Source: Tritrichomonas musculus
Lineage: Eukaryota > Parabasalia > Tritrichomonadida > Tritrichomonadidae
DNA length: 64,000 nucleotides
Reading direction: 5' to 3'
NCBI GenBank assembly: GCA_039105265.1
Contig: JAPFFF010000001.1
Location: forward strand, 11,222,001-11,286,000
Below the pieces are notes generated by a model, which searched no databases, was not told where the DNA came from, and worked only from the letters and a program-made list of their open reading frames with translations. Positions 38,571 through 48,100 of this stretch are shown piece after piece. The translations under genes were made by a program, and so were the position numbers. The first letter of the stretch is position 1. The number at the start of each line of letters is the position of its first letter.

Positions 38571-39620
38571 ATGAATATTGAGAATCTTGATGCATCAAAA
38601 TTTGGATTTCTAATCAACCAATCAAAAACTAATCCCAACGAAGTAAATCAAATTAAAACTAATGAAATCAAAGCTCTTCAGCTTCCTCGAAAATTTGAAA
38701 TTTTATATTCTCAAACCAAAGTTCTTATTATTGCGCTTATAAATTATCTTAAACGTAGACAAGCATCGCATTTTTCAAAGGTAAAAGATGTAATTGAACG
38801 AGAAACTAATCATACTTTTACCCAATTAACACTCCGTCGGTGCGTTAGGATTTTGCCTGAAGGCGCAATCATATTAGAATGGCATCAAGATATGAGAAGA
38901 AACTTACCTAATCAGCTCACAATAGTTTTTGTTTCAGCCGAACCAATTGATGAATTGTTCTCTTATTCACGAAATTATTTAACTGATTTGGTTAAGGAAG
39001 AACATATTAAATTCCTCAAGCAAAGAAACTTAAGAATACCAAAAGAATTTTCAGTATGGCACCATGAATTTAATTTAGATTCTGTTCCAGATGTTATTCC
39101 GGTTGAATTAAAGTCCCCAGAAATCAAAGAACAAAATAACATTTTTGAATCCTTACAGCCAATTATAAAAAAGAAAGAAAAGCAGATTTCTGAAATAACT
39201 ATAAATGAACCTGAGAGAATTGCCCCTAAATCTTGTCAAAATTTATCTTCTTACTTTGATATTGTGAAGAAAGTCCAAGAAAAAGTTTCACTTAATCAAG
39301 CTTTATGGGCAATCGGAGCTCATAAAGAAACCGAAGACATACTTAAAATTGCGGATATAATTAATTTGTCTTTCACTAGTAAGAGAAAAAGATCGTTGCC
39401 TTTAAACGAAATAACATCAACTATCAAAAAGAATAAAGTTTTTAATTCATTCGAACCACAGAAAATTAATAAGCTTGTTGATAATTTGATAATGAAAAGT
39501 GATGGATATTTCACAAAGCTTCATTTATCTGGTAATGATTTTTTGAAAATTGATGACAAACGATCTTACCAAACTGTAAGAGGGCCTATTTACAAAGCTG
39601 TTATGGAAATAGAAGTGTAA
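38571..39620 (+). CDS. CDT1: Cdt1 replication-licensing factor
   Basis: 349 residues from the ATG at 38571; the open frame begins at 38493, but its first 26 codons overlap the neighbouring gene and read as AT-rich noise. Residues about 37-165 match the Cdt1 central winged helix (geminin-binding domain): LPRKFEILYSQTKVLIIALI, then SHFSKVKDVIERE, then LRRCVRILPEGAIILEW, the same order as human LPxKYxxLxExFRSMDTIVxML and F-x-x-V-K-x-x-V. The C-terminal winged helix (about 265-349) includes KINKLVDNLIMKSDGYFTKL, like the MCM-binding domain. Cdt1 loads MCM2-7 onto ORC-Cdc6-bound origins in G1. The N-terminal regulatory tail is nearly absent, with no PIP-box or cyclin motif apparent. Confidence 0.82.
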   Translation: MNIENLDASKFGFLINQSKTNPNEVNQIKTNEIKALQLPRKFEILYSQTKVLIIALINYLKRRQASHFSKVKDVIERETNHTFTQLTLRRCVRILPEGAIILEWHQDMRRNLPNQLTIVFVSAEPIDELFSYSRNYLTDLVKEEHIKFLKQRNLRIPKEFSVWHHEFNLDSVPDVIPVELKSPEIKEQNNIFESLQPIIKKKEKQISEITINEPERIAPKSCQNLSSYFDIVKKVQEKVSLNQALWAIGAHKETEDILKIADIINLSFTSKRKRSLPLNEITSTIKKNKVFNSFEPQKINKLVDNLIMKSDGYFTKLHLSGNDFLKIDDKRSYQTVRGPIYKAVMEIEV

Positions 39621-40077
39621 GTTAAGATGTTTATCAAATGATTGTTTCTTATATTATATATGTATTTTGATCAAAACTTATTATTTATAAAATTTTTCAT
39701 TTTCTATTTTTACATATATTTTAAGAAGATAGAGTCTACCTAATAGATCTAAAAAGAAAAAAGCAGGTTTGTTTTTATAACATTATATATTATAATCTAA
39801 TATTGATAAAATAATGAAGAAGTTCTATTAAATAGAAATATCCATTTTTTATTTCCATTTAAATGATCATAAAAATGATAGGAAATGAAGGTTTTTTTTG
39901 TCCATATTATATTCTATTTGAGTAAATTCAGAAAACTATAAAAACAAGATTTGAATGATCAATTTTAATTCAAATTTTCAATAATTAACCATATTCGTTC
40001 TCAATTTAAGGTGAAATATCAACCATGACAATCAAATTTTAAACCAATAAGCAAATTTTGATATATTCAATTTTAAG
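39621..40077. other. Intergenic spacer
   Basis: 457 bp of AT-rich sequence between Cdt1 and the Rab gene. The last 15 bp carry an initiator-like TTCAATTTT. A short inverted pair around 39840 (tagaaatatccattttttatttccattt) is not convincing as a structure. No gene was found. Confidence 0.6.
40064..40077 (+). promoter_or_regulatory. Initiator-like TCA motif before Rab
   Basis: TATTCAATTTTAAG immediately precedes the ATG, with TCA+1 about 10 nt upstream. It is one of the clearest copies of the motif in the window. Confidence 0.5.
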
Positions 40078-40653
40078 ATGACTGAATCGCTTACCGTTCG
40101 TGTTGTTTTAATTGGAGATTCACAAGTTGGCAAAACATCTCTTATTCATCGTTTTGTACGATCATCTTTTGAAAAACAGCAAAAAGGAACAATTGGCGCT
40201 GTTTTCCACACTTATGAGCAACAGTTAAATGGCCGTCAGGTTATCATGCAAATATGGGATACAGCTGGACAAGAAAAGTATCGTAGTTTAGGTCCTATCT
40301 ACTACAGAAATGCAGCTGCTGGAATCGCAGTGTTTGATGTTACTAGCAAAGAGTCTCTTCCTAATCTAGAAATATGGATTAATGAGTTCCGTAAGCATAC
40401 TGAAAATCCACTTCTCTATGTAGTTGGAAATAAAATAGATATAGATGATTCAATCGAAATATCAACAGCAGAAGCACAAAAATTTGCTGATGAGCATAAA
40501 GCAAAGTGCTTTTTAACATCAGCAAAAACAGGTGAAAACGTTAAGGAAATGTTTCAATCTGTTTATGATGATCTTGTTTCGGCTGGGAAGATTGTTACAG
40601 AAGCTCCATTAAAGCCTGAAGAAAATGCAAAAGAGCAGGGCGGTTGCTGTTGA
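40078..40653 (+). CDS. Rab5-type small GTPase
   Basis: A 191-residue Rab. All nucleotide-binding motifs are complete: P-loop GDSQVGKTS (13-21), switch I Thr38 in GTIGAVF, WDTAGQE (60-66), NKID (118-121) and SAK (148-150). It ends in CC (C190, C191), the double geranylgeranylation site. The segment YRSLGPIYYRNAAAGIAVFD resembles the Rab5/21/22 group, which acts in early endocytic traffic, but trichomonads have very large expanded Rab sets, so a one-to-one orthology is uncertain. Gln65 is present, so normal GTP hydrolysis is expected. The hypervariable tail is short (EAPLKPEENAKEQGG). Confidence 0.93.
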   Translation: MTESLTVRVVLIGDSQVGKTSLIHRFVRSSFEKQQKGTIGAVFHTYEQQLNGRQVIMQIWDTAGQEKYRSLGPIYYRNAAAGIAVFDVTSKESLPNLEIWINEFRKHTENPLLYVVGNKIDIDDSIEISTAEAQKFADEHKAKCFLTSAKTGENVKEMFQSVYDDLVSAGKIVTEAPLKPEENAKEQGGCC

Positions 40654-41208
40654 ATGATAACGATTTATTTTTTTATACTGAGTGATAATATAATAAATTT
40701 TATATATTTTCAGAATTAAATATTATATATATATAAATATCAATTAGCACTAAAAATCCAAGCATTTTTGATCAATAAGCAAAGAAGAATTGGTTTTGAA
40801 TTTAAAGATAGAAATCTGAAAAATAATCTCAAAAAGTAATATTATAAATAAATAAATAAAAAAAAAGTCTATTTCCAGAATGGTATTCTGAGAATAAATA
40901 AATTTTTCACTAGCACCTGCATGCTAAAATAAAATAAAATAATTTTCAATTTGGAAAATCTAAATATATTTTAAAATAGTAATGCTGTATTTCATTTCCT
41001 CTAATTCGATTATTCAAATTATTGCGTATTTTGAATGATTTTTTATGATAAATATATTTTTAGTGATTTAGTGTAGAGGAGAAATTGAATTTATTTTATG
41101 TATCATATTTATAATTAGGTTAACTTTGGTAAATAATAATTTATTTAACGATGCATTTATAAATCATAAAAAACTTTTATTATTTCAAAAAAATTATTAA
41201 TTTTTTTT
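40654..41208. other. Convergent intergenic region
   Basis: 555 bp of AT-rich DNA between the 3' ends of the Rab gene and the small membrane protein. It contains A-runs and an atatatatataaat stretch near 40725. No gene or repeat was recognised. Confidence 0.6.
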
Positions 41209-41541
41209 CTAATTTGATTTTCGGCGGATAATATAAGCTGCAATAACGTATATTAAGGAAATCACAAATAAAATTTGAGTAACGATCTGCATTGAATTTT
41301 GATGTTCATTCAAGAAAGAAAATTTTAATGTTTTTGGATCATCTTCCGGAAAACTGAATGAAAGTGTAATACACGTAAGGACAATGAAAATAACAAAAGC
41401 AATTTTGTAATAAAAATCGTTTGCTAAAATTGATTCAACTTGTTTTTGTAGTGTTGCTCTAGATGGAGATGGTGATCTTGAATAATATGAAGAAGAGTGT
41501 GGTGGCGAAATGGAGTGTCTAGAGGAAGATGATTGAGACAT
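41209..41541 (-). CDS. Small two-helix membrane protein, hypothetical
   Basis: 110 residues. The first 30 are a Ser/Pro/Tyr/Arg-rich, probably disordered tail (SSSYYSRSPSPSR). Two hydrophobic helices follow, IAFVIFIVLTCITLSFSF (about 47-64) and IVTQILFVISLIYVIAAYII (about 85-104), joined by a short polar loop (PEDDPKTLKFSFLNEHQNS), then RRKSN. The basic C-terminus after helix two and the RS-type N-terminus suggest both ends in the cytosol. TCATAGTCTCTA stands 10 nt before the ATG, supporting it as a real gene. No family was recognised. Confidence 0.6.
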   Translation of the reverse strand: MSQSSSSRHSISPPHSSSYYSRSPSPSRATLQKQVESILANDFYYKIAFVIFIVLTCITLSFSFPEDDPKTLKFSFLNEHQNSMQIVTQILFVISLIYVIAAYIIRRKSN

Positions 41542-41914
41542 TAGAGACTATGATTTTTACAAACGGTTTAGTGCCTGAAAATTAATTAAAACGTATTTTA
41601 GGTAAATAGAAGTAAAAAAAAGAAATTTTAAAAAAGAAAAGTATTTATATTATATTATTTTAGGAAAATCGAAAAGATAGAAAAATGAATTGACCAGATA
41701 GTCATTTAATTCTTTTACAAAATGATTTTATTCACATCTTTGGTATCTATCTGCACCATTTATTAATAATGTAATAATCTTTGGAATCCTTTGAAATGTT
41801 ATTTTGAGTAGCAGCAATAAAACTTAATAATAAGTAATTAAATCTATCTAGAATATAAAGAAAAGCAAAATATCAAAGAAGTAATGATTCTTTTACAAAC
41901 ATTTTACAAAATGA
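41542..41914. other. Spacer between two leftward genes
   Basis: 373 bp, AT-rich. It holds the promoter of the small membrane protein gene (right side of its ATG) and the 3' flank of IFT56. No other feature was seen. Confidence 0.6.
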
Positions 41915-43600
41915 TTAATATCCAAGTTGAGTTAACAAACCAGAAGATTCAAGATAATTCCTTATGATCGTAAAAACTTGTTCTGCTTCGGGTTCTGCTT
42001 CCAGACAAGTAAACACATCTTGTAGCTTCTCGGCTGTTTCTTTACGCGATAAAATATTTTGAAAAACGCCAATAGCTGCAGAAATCATGCCTTGCTTATA
42101 AGTTGGATCTTCATCACAACTTGCTAAGATATTATATGCTCTCATTGAATAATAATATTCGCAGCTCAAATAGCAATCATTTGAAATAATTTCGAGTAAA
42201 GTTTTGGCATCTTCTGTATTTGTTGCTTCAGCATATAGATTCCAAGCTTCGTCTAATTTTTTATTTTTGATATAACAACGGCAAAGCCAAGAGCAATAAT
42301 ATATTTCTTTCTTATAGCTTTCATTTTTAACAAGTAAGAAGTATCTTTCTGCTTCAGCCCAACGAGAAAGTGATGCAAGAGCCATTGCTTTATTATAATT
42401 GAATTCATCATTTTCTGTCATCATTTCTTCAATTGTATTGAAAATTCGTAAAACGTTATCGTATTCAGCTGTTATGAATTTTGATGTAGCTAAAGCTTGT
42501 CGTCCAGGAACGGTATCTTTAACAACATCCATTTCGCCAATTTCTTTGAAAATTGAGTTGGACTCTTCAATCAAATTTTGATCAGAAGTCATTTGTCCAA
42601 GTGAGAGTTCAACTGAAGCTTTAAGTAGATTCTCGTTCAACTCAAGGCATTGAAATTGTTCATTAATTAAGTTAAAAGCTTCTGACGGATTGCTTTCTCG
42701 CATGTATAAAATGCAAAGATTGTATCTAGCCTCATGAAAAGCATTTACAAGTGGAGTAAATATGGTAAAGCCATCAATTCCATTATGGAACACGCAAATA
42801 TTGTGCTTGACTAAAGATGCCACAAAATCATATGATGAGCTACTAAATTTCTGAATCTGGAGAATTTGTGATTCGGCAATATCAGGTTCAAACAATCGAA
42901 GGTAATCGCAACTTTTTAAATTAAGAGCAACAGCAGAATCAGAATTTACGCCAAGATATTGATCGACGGATTCATTTGATTCTTCAAAGCTGTCAATTTT
43001 GTATTGGCACATCGCAATATAAACATATAATGCAAGGAATTCTGGATGTTGGATAAGAAGTCTTTGATAAATCTCTATTGCGTCCTGGTAATTTGTTCGT
43101 AAATAATGAATAGCTGCAAGTGAAAGCTGATTTTCAAGTGTCCCAATCAATTGACTGTGAGCTTGTAAAAGTTCTTGTTCATCATTAAGCTTATGAGCTA
43201 TATGAAATAATAATCGAGTTCTTAAGTCAGATGAAGGTCCCCGATTTGCATAATTTTTAGCATTTTCATAATCACCAAGATAATAATAGCATGAAGATAT
43301 ATATAAATTTAAAAGAAGATCGTCTGGATCGTTTGTTAATAATTGTTGATAAACATTAATCGCTTCTTCATAATGACCTAAGTGAAAAAGGGCATAGCCT
43401 TTCCATAAAGATATTTCAGTTGTCGTTGGTTGGTTTAATTCTTCAGTGATAAAGTCAATAAATGTTGCAGTTCCTGAAAAATCGCGCGCTTCAATGAACT
43501 TAAGGATGTATTCTTCAAATGTTTCTGGTGATGGAGGAGTAGTTTCTTCAACTTGAGTAGGATTTTTTGCAGCCTTACGCTTTTTTGCTCCTACAATCAT
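41915..43600 (-). CDS. IFT56: Intraflagellar transport protein IFT56 (TTC26/DYF-13)
   Basis: 561 residues, close to the 550-560 of human TTC26. Blocks align by eye along the whole N-terminal half: a basic start (KKRKAAKN), EARDFSGTATFIDFI, LWKGYALFHLGHYEEAI, LRTRLLFHIAHKLNDEQELL, QLSLAAIHYLRTNYQDAIEI, YLALxVYxALCxYKLD-like LALYVYIAMCQYKI, and ALNLKSCDYLRL. These are TPR repeats with the family's own sequence. IFT56 belongs to the IFT-B complex, helps import motility proteins into the flagellum, and supports a flagellated host. TATCATATTTTT lies about 13 nt before the start, matching the local initiator. Confidence 0.93.
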   Translation of the reverse strand: MIVGAKKRKAAKNPTQVEETTPPSPETFEEYILKFIEARDFSGTATFIDFITEELNQPTTTEISLWKGYALFHLGHYEEAINVYQQLLTNDPDDLLLNLYISSCYYYLGDYENAKNYANRGPSSDLRTRLLFHIAHKLNDEQELLQAHSQLIGTLENQLSLAAIHYLRTNYQDAIEIYQRLLIQHPEFLALYVYIAMCQYKIDSFEESNESVDQYLGVNSDSAVALNLKSCDYLRLFEPDIAESQILQIQKFSSSSYDFVASLVKHNICVFHNGIDGFTIFTPLVNAFHEARYNLCILYMRESNPSEAFNLINEQFQCLELNENLLKASVELSLGQMTSDQNLIEESNSIFKEIGEMDVVKDTVPGRQALATSKFITAEYDNVLRIFNTIEEMMTENDEFNYNKAMALASLSRWAEAERYFLLVKNESYKKEIYYCSWLCRCYIKNKKLDEAWNLYAEATNTEDAKTLLEIISNDCYLSCEYYYSMRAYNILASCDEDPTYKQGMISAAIGVFQNILSRKETAEKLQDVFTCLEAEPEAEQVFTIIRNYLESSGLLTQLGY

Positions 43601-44175
43601 TTAATAAAAATATGATAATTGTTCTGAAAAAGATTTACTTTACATTTTACATTATTTATACAAAAAAAATAAAATATCTTTTATTATATTTTGAATAATA
43701 CACATATAAAGATGTTTATAGAATATTTATATTGTCAATAATTAAATTTAATCATTTAATATAATAAATTATTAAAATTAATTTAGGAAAAAGAATATTT
43801 ATTTAAAAATCGTTATGATCCACTTTTTCAAAATTATATTCATAAATATTAAGCAAAGTTTATAATTATGAATTTTGATTCATTTTTTTATAAAGTTAGT
43901 ATTAGTGTTCTCAAATTGCCTAGAAATTATAAATTTAAACGTGTCTTATTACACAAAGCAAATTTTTCCTTTTGATTTTATAAAATTTTATTTCATGATT
44001 ATCATTTAGTATTTTCATATTAATTTGATGATGTTTCTGAAATATTTTTTAGATGAAATATATTATTTTTAAATAAAAAATATCATTATATTTATGGATT
44101 AAAAATAAAATTTTTCTAATAAAATTGAAATGTTTACATGAAAGATTTGAATTGAAATTGTGAGCATATTTAATA
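43601..44175. other. AT-rich spacer up to the transposon insertion
   Basis: 575 bp of very AT-rich DNA upstream of IFT56. No gene, repeat or RNA was recognised. The Mutator-like element is inserted at its right edge; without the insertion this spacer would join the region before the beta-adaptin gene. Confidence 0.6.
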
Positions 44176-44184
44176 AAATGAAAA
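44176..44184. repeat. 9-bp target-site duplication, left copy
   Basis: AAATGAAAA, identical to 60021-60029 just outside the right end. It defines the transposon boundary at GGCT. Confidence 0.85.
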
Positions 44185-44526
44185 GGCTGATTTTAAATTG
44201 ACCTTATAGGTGCGCCCACTTTTTGAGGCAAAGCATATGAATAAGTTCAGAAAAAAAAATTGAAAGAGATATAAACTTTTTCAAAAGAACGCGCTAAAAA
44301 AATATTTGGTAAGAAAAAAGCAATGGATCAATAAAAGATATTGTAAGATTACCTATTTTTGCTCAATTAGAAATGACTGCTGTCACCTAAAGTGACGTTT
44401 TCCTGGAAACAATTCCAGATATCTACATCTAGATTAAGCATAATCTATATGTTGATCTACAGTTTTTCAATAATTGGTAAAAATATGAATCTTATAGTAT
44501 TCAAATACAATGGAAAATAATACTCC
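44185..44526 (+). repeat. Terminal inverted repeat, left
   Basis: 342 bp of non-repetitive sequence mirrored at 59679-60020. The outermost about 9 bp are diverged (ggctgattt versus ggctaaaca). From TAAATTGACCTTATAGG inward the two copies appear the same. It contains three successive perfect hairpins at 44382-44447 (see findings) and ends at ctcctcaatcatc, where the 43-bp array starts. Confidence 0.9.
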
Positions 44527-45145
44527 TCAATCATCAGTACAGCCGACCGAAACAAGCAATTGAAACAGTTCAATCAGCAATACAGCGGGCCGAAACAAGC
44601 AAATGAAACAGTTCAATCATCAGTACAGCCGACCGAAACAAGCAAATGAAACAGTTCAATCAGCAATACAGCCGACCGAAACAAGCAAATGAAACAGTTC
44701 AATCATCAGTACAGCCGACCGAAACAAGCAATTGAAACAGTTCAATCAGCAATACAGCGGGCTGAAACAAGCAAATGAAACAGTTCAATCATCAGTACAG
44801 CCGACCGAAACAAGCAAATGAAACAGTTCAATCATCAGTACAGCGGGCCGAAACAAGCAATTGAAACAGTTCAATCATCAGTACAGCCGACCGAAACAAG
44901 CAATTGAAACAGTTCAATCAGCAATACAGCGGGCTGAAACAAGCAATTGAAACAGTTCAATCAGCAATACAGCCGACCGAAACAAGCAAATGAAACAGTT
45001 CAATCAGCAATACAGCCGACCGAAACAAGCAATTGAAACAGTTCAATCAGCAATACAGCGGGCCGAAACAAGCAAATGAAACAGTTTAATCATCAGTACA
45101 GCCGACCGAAACAAGCAATTGAAGTAGTTCAATCATCAGTACAGC
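44527..45145 (+). repeat. 43-bp tandem array, left (about 14 copies)
   Basis: The unit begins cagccgaccgaaacaagcaa and continues ttgaaacagttcaatcatca plus gta. Variants differ at fixed sites: ccgacc/cgggcc/cgggct, caattg/caaatg, and atcatcagta/atcagcaata. Units with attgaaacagttcaat can fold into a 6-bp stem (ATTGAA/TTCAAT) with an ACAG loop. The array passes directly into the 48-bp array at acagccgcattcac. Confidence 0.9.
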
Positions 45146-48100
45146 CGCATTCACAAGATCAGCTGATTCAGCTCAATAAGCTGCAATTGCAGCCGCATTC
45201 ACAAGATCAGCTGATTCAGCTCAATCAGCTGCAGCCGCAGCCGCATTCACAAGATCAGCTGATTCAGCCCAATTAGCTGCAATTGCAGCCGTAGTCACAA
45301 GATCAGCTGATTCAGCTCAATCAGCTGCAGCCGCAGCCGCATTCACAAGATCAGCTGATTCAGCCCAATAAGCTGCAATTGTAGCCGCAGTCACAAGATC
45401 AGCTGATTCAACCCAATCAGCTGCAATTACAACCGTAGTCACAAGATCAGCTGATTCAAACCAATCAGCTGCAATTACAACCGTAGTCACAAGATCAGCT
45501 GATTCATCTCAATCAGCTTCAGCCGCAGCCGTAGTCACAAGATCAGCTGATTCAGCTCAATAAGCTGCAATTGCAGCCGCAGTCACAAGATCAGCTGATT
45601 CAGCTCAATAAGCTGAAATTGAAACGCATTCACAAGATCAGCTGATTCAGCTCAATAAGCTGCAATTGAAGCCTCAGTCACAAGATCAGCTGATTCAGCC
45701 CAATAAGCTGCAATTGAAGCCGCATTCACAAGATCAGCTGATTCAGCCCAATAAGCTGCAACCGCAGCCGCAGTCACAAGATCAGCTGATTCAGCTCAAT
45801 AAGCTGCAATTAAAACCGTAGTCACAAGATCAGCTGATTCAGCTCAATAAGCTGCAGCCGAAGCCGTAGTCACAAGATCAGCTGATTTAGACCAATAAGC
45901 TGCAATTACAACCGTAGTCACAAGATCAGCTGATTCAGCTCAATCAGCTGCAGCTGCAGTCGCATTCACAAGATCAGCTGATTCAGCTCAATCAGCTGTA
46001 GCCGCAGCCGCATTCACAAGATCATCTGATTCAGCTCAATAAGCTGCAATTGTAGCCGCAGTCACAAGATCTGCTGATTCAGCTCAATAAGCTGCAGCCG
46101 AAGCCGTAGTCACAAGATCAGCTGATTCAGCTCAATAAGCTGCAATTAAAACCGTAGTCACAAGATCAGCTGATTCAGCTCAATAAGCTGCAGCCGAAGC
46201 CGTAGTCACAAGATCAGCTGATTTAGACCAATAAGCTGCAATTACAACCGTAGTCACAAGATCAGCTGATTCAGCCCAATAAGCTGCAATTGCAGCCGTA
46301 GTCACAAGATCAGCTGATTCAGCTCAATCAGCTGCAGCTGCAGTCGCATTCACAAGATCAGCTGATTCATCTCAATCAGCTGCAATTACAACCGCAGTCA
46401 CAAGATCAGCTGATTCAGCTCACTCAGCTTCAGCTGCAGTCTCATCAACAAGATCAGCTGATTCAGCTCAATCAGCTGCAGCCGAGGCCGTAGTCACAAG
46501 ATCATCTGATTCAGCCCAATAAGCTGCAATGGCAGCCGCATTCACAAGATCAGCTGATTCATCTCAATCAGCTTCAGCTGCAACCGCATTCACAAGATCA
46601 GCTGATTCAGCCCAATTAGCTGCAATTGCAGCCGTAGTCACAAGATCAGCTGATTCAGCTCAATCAGCCGCAGCTGCAGTCACAAGATCAGCTGATTCAG
46701 CTCAATCAGCTTCAGCCGAGGCCGTAGTCACAAGATCATCTGATTCAGCCCAATCAGCTGCAATGGCAGCCGCATTCACAAGATCAGCTGATTCATCTCA
46801 ATCAGCTGCAGCTGCAGTCGCATTCACAAGATCAGCTGATTCATCTCAATCAGCTGCAATTACAACCGCAGTCACAAGATCAGCTGATTCAGCCCAATAA
46901 GCTGCAATTGCAGCCGTAGTCACAAGATCAGCTGATTCAGCTCAATCAGCTGCAGCTGCAGTCGCATTCACAAGATCAGCTGATTCATCTCAATCAGCTG
47001 CAATTACAACCGCAGTCACAAGATCAGCTGATTCAGCTCACTCAGCTTCAGCTGCAGTCTCATCAACAAGATCAGCTGATTCAGCTCAATCAGCTGCAGC
47101 CGAGGCCGTAGTCACAAGATCATCTGATTCAGCCCAATAAGCTGCAATGGCAGCCGCATTCACAAGATCAGCTGATTCATCTCAATCAGCTTCAGCTGCA
47201 ACCGCATTCACAAGATCAGCTGATTCAGCCCAATTAGCTGCAATTGCAGCCGTAGTCACAAGATCAGCTGATTCAGCTCAATCAGCCGCAGCTGCAGTCA
47301 CAAGATCAGCTGATTCAGCTCAATAAGCTGCAGCCGAAGCCGTAGTCACAAGATCAGCTGATTCAGCTCAATAAGCTGCAATTAAAACCGTAGTCACAAG
47401 ATCAGCTGATTCAGCTCAATAAGCTGCAGCCGAAGCCGTAGTCACAAGATCAGCTGATTTAGACCAATAAGCTGCAATTACAACCGTAGTCACAAGATCA
47501 GCTGATTCAGCCCAATAAGCTGCAATTGCAGCCGTAGTCACAAGATCAGCTGATTCAGCTCAATCAGCTGCAGCTGCAGTCGCATTCACAAGATCAGCTG
47601 ATTCATCTCAATCAGCTGCAATTACAACCGCAGTCACAAGATCAGCTGATTCAGCTCACTCAGCTTCAGCTGCAGTCTCATCAACAAGATCAGCTGATTC
47701 AGCTCAATCAGCTGCAGCCGAGGCCGTAGTCACAAGATCATCTGATTCAGCCCAATAAGCTGCAATGGCAGCCGCATTCACAAGATCAGCTGATTCATCT
47801 CAATCAGCTTCAGCTGCAACCGCATTCACAAGATCAGCTGATTCAGCCCAATTAGCTGCAATTGCAGCCGTAGTCACAAGATCAGCTGATTCAGCTCAAT
47901 CAGCCGCAGCTGCAGTCACAAGATCAGCTGATTCAGCTCAATCAGCTTCAGCCGAGGCCGTAGTCACAAGATCATCTGATTCAGCCCAATCAGCTGCAAT
48001 GGCAGCCGCATTCACAAGATCAGCTGATTCAGCTCAATCAGCTTCAGCTGCAACCGCATTCACAAGATCAGCTGATTCAGCCCAATTAGCTGCAATTGCA

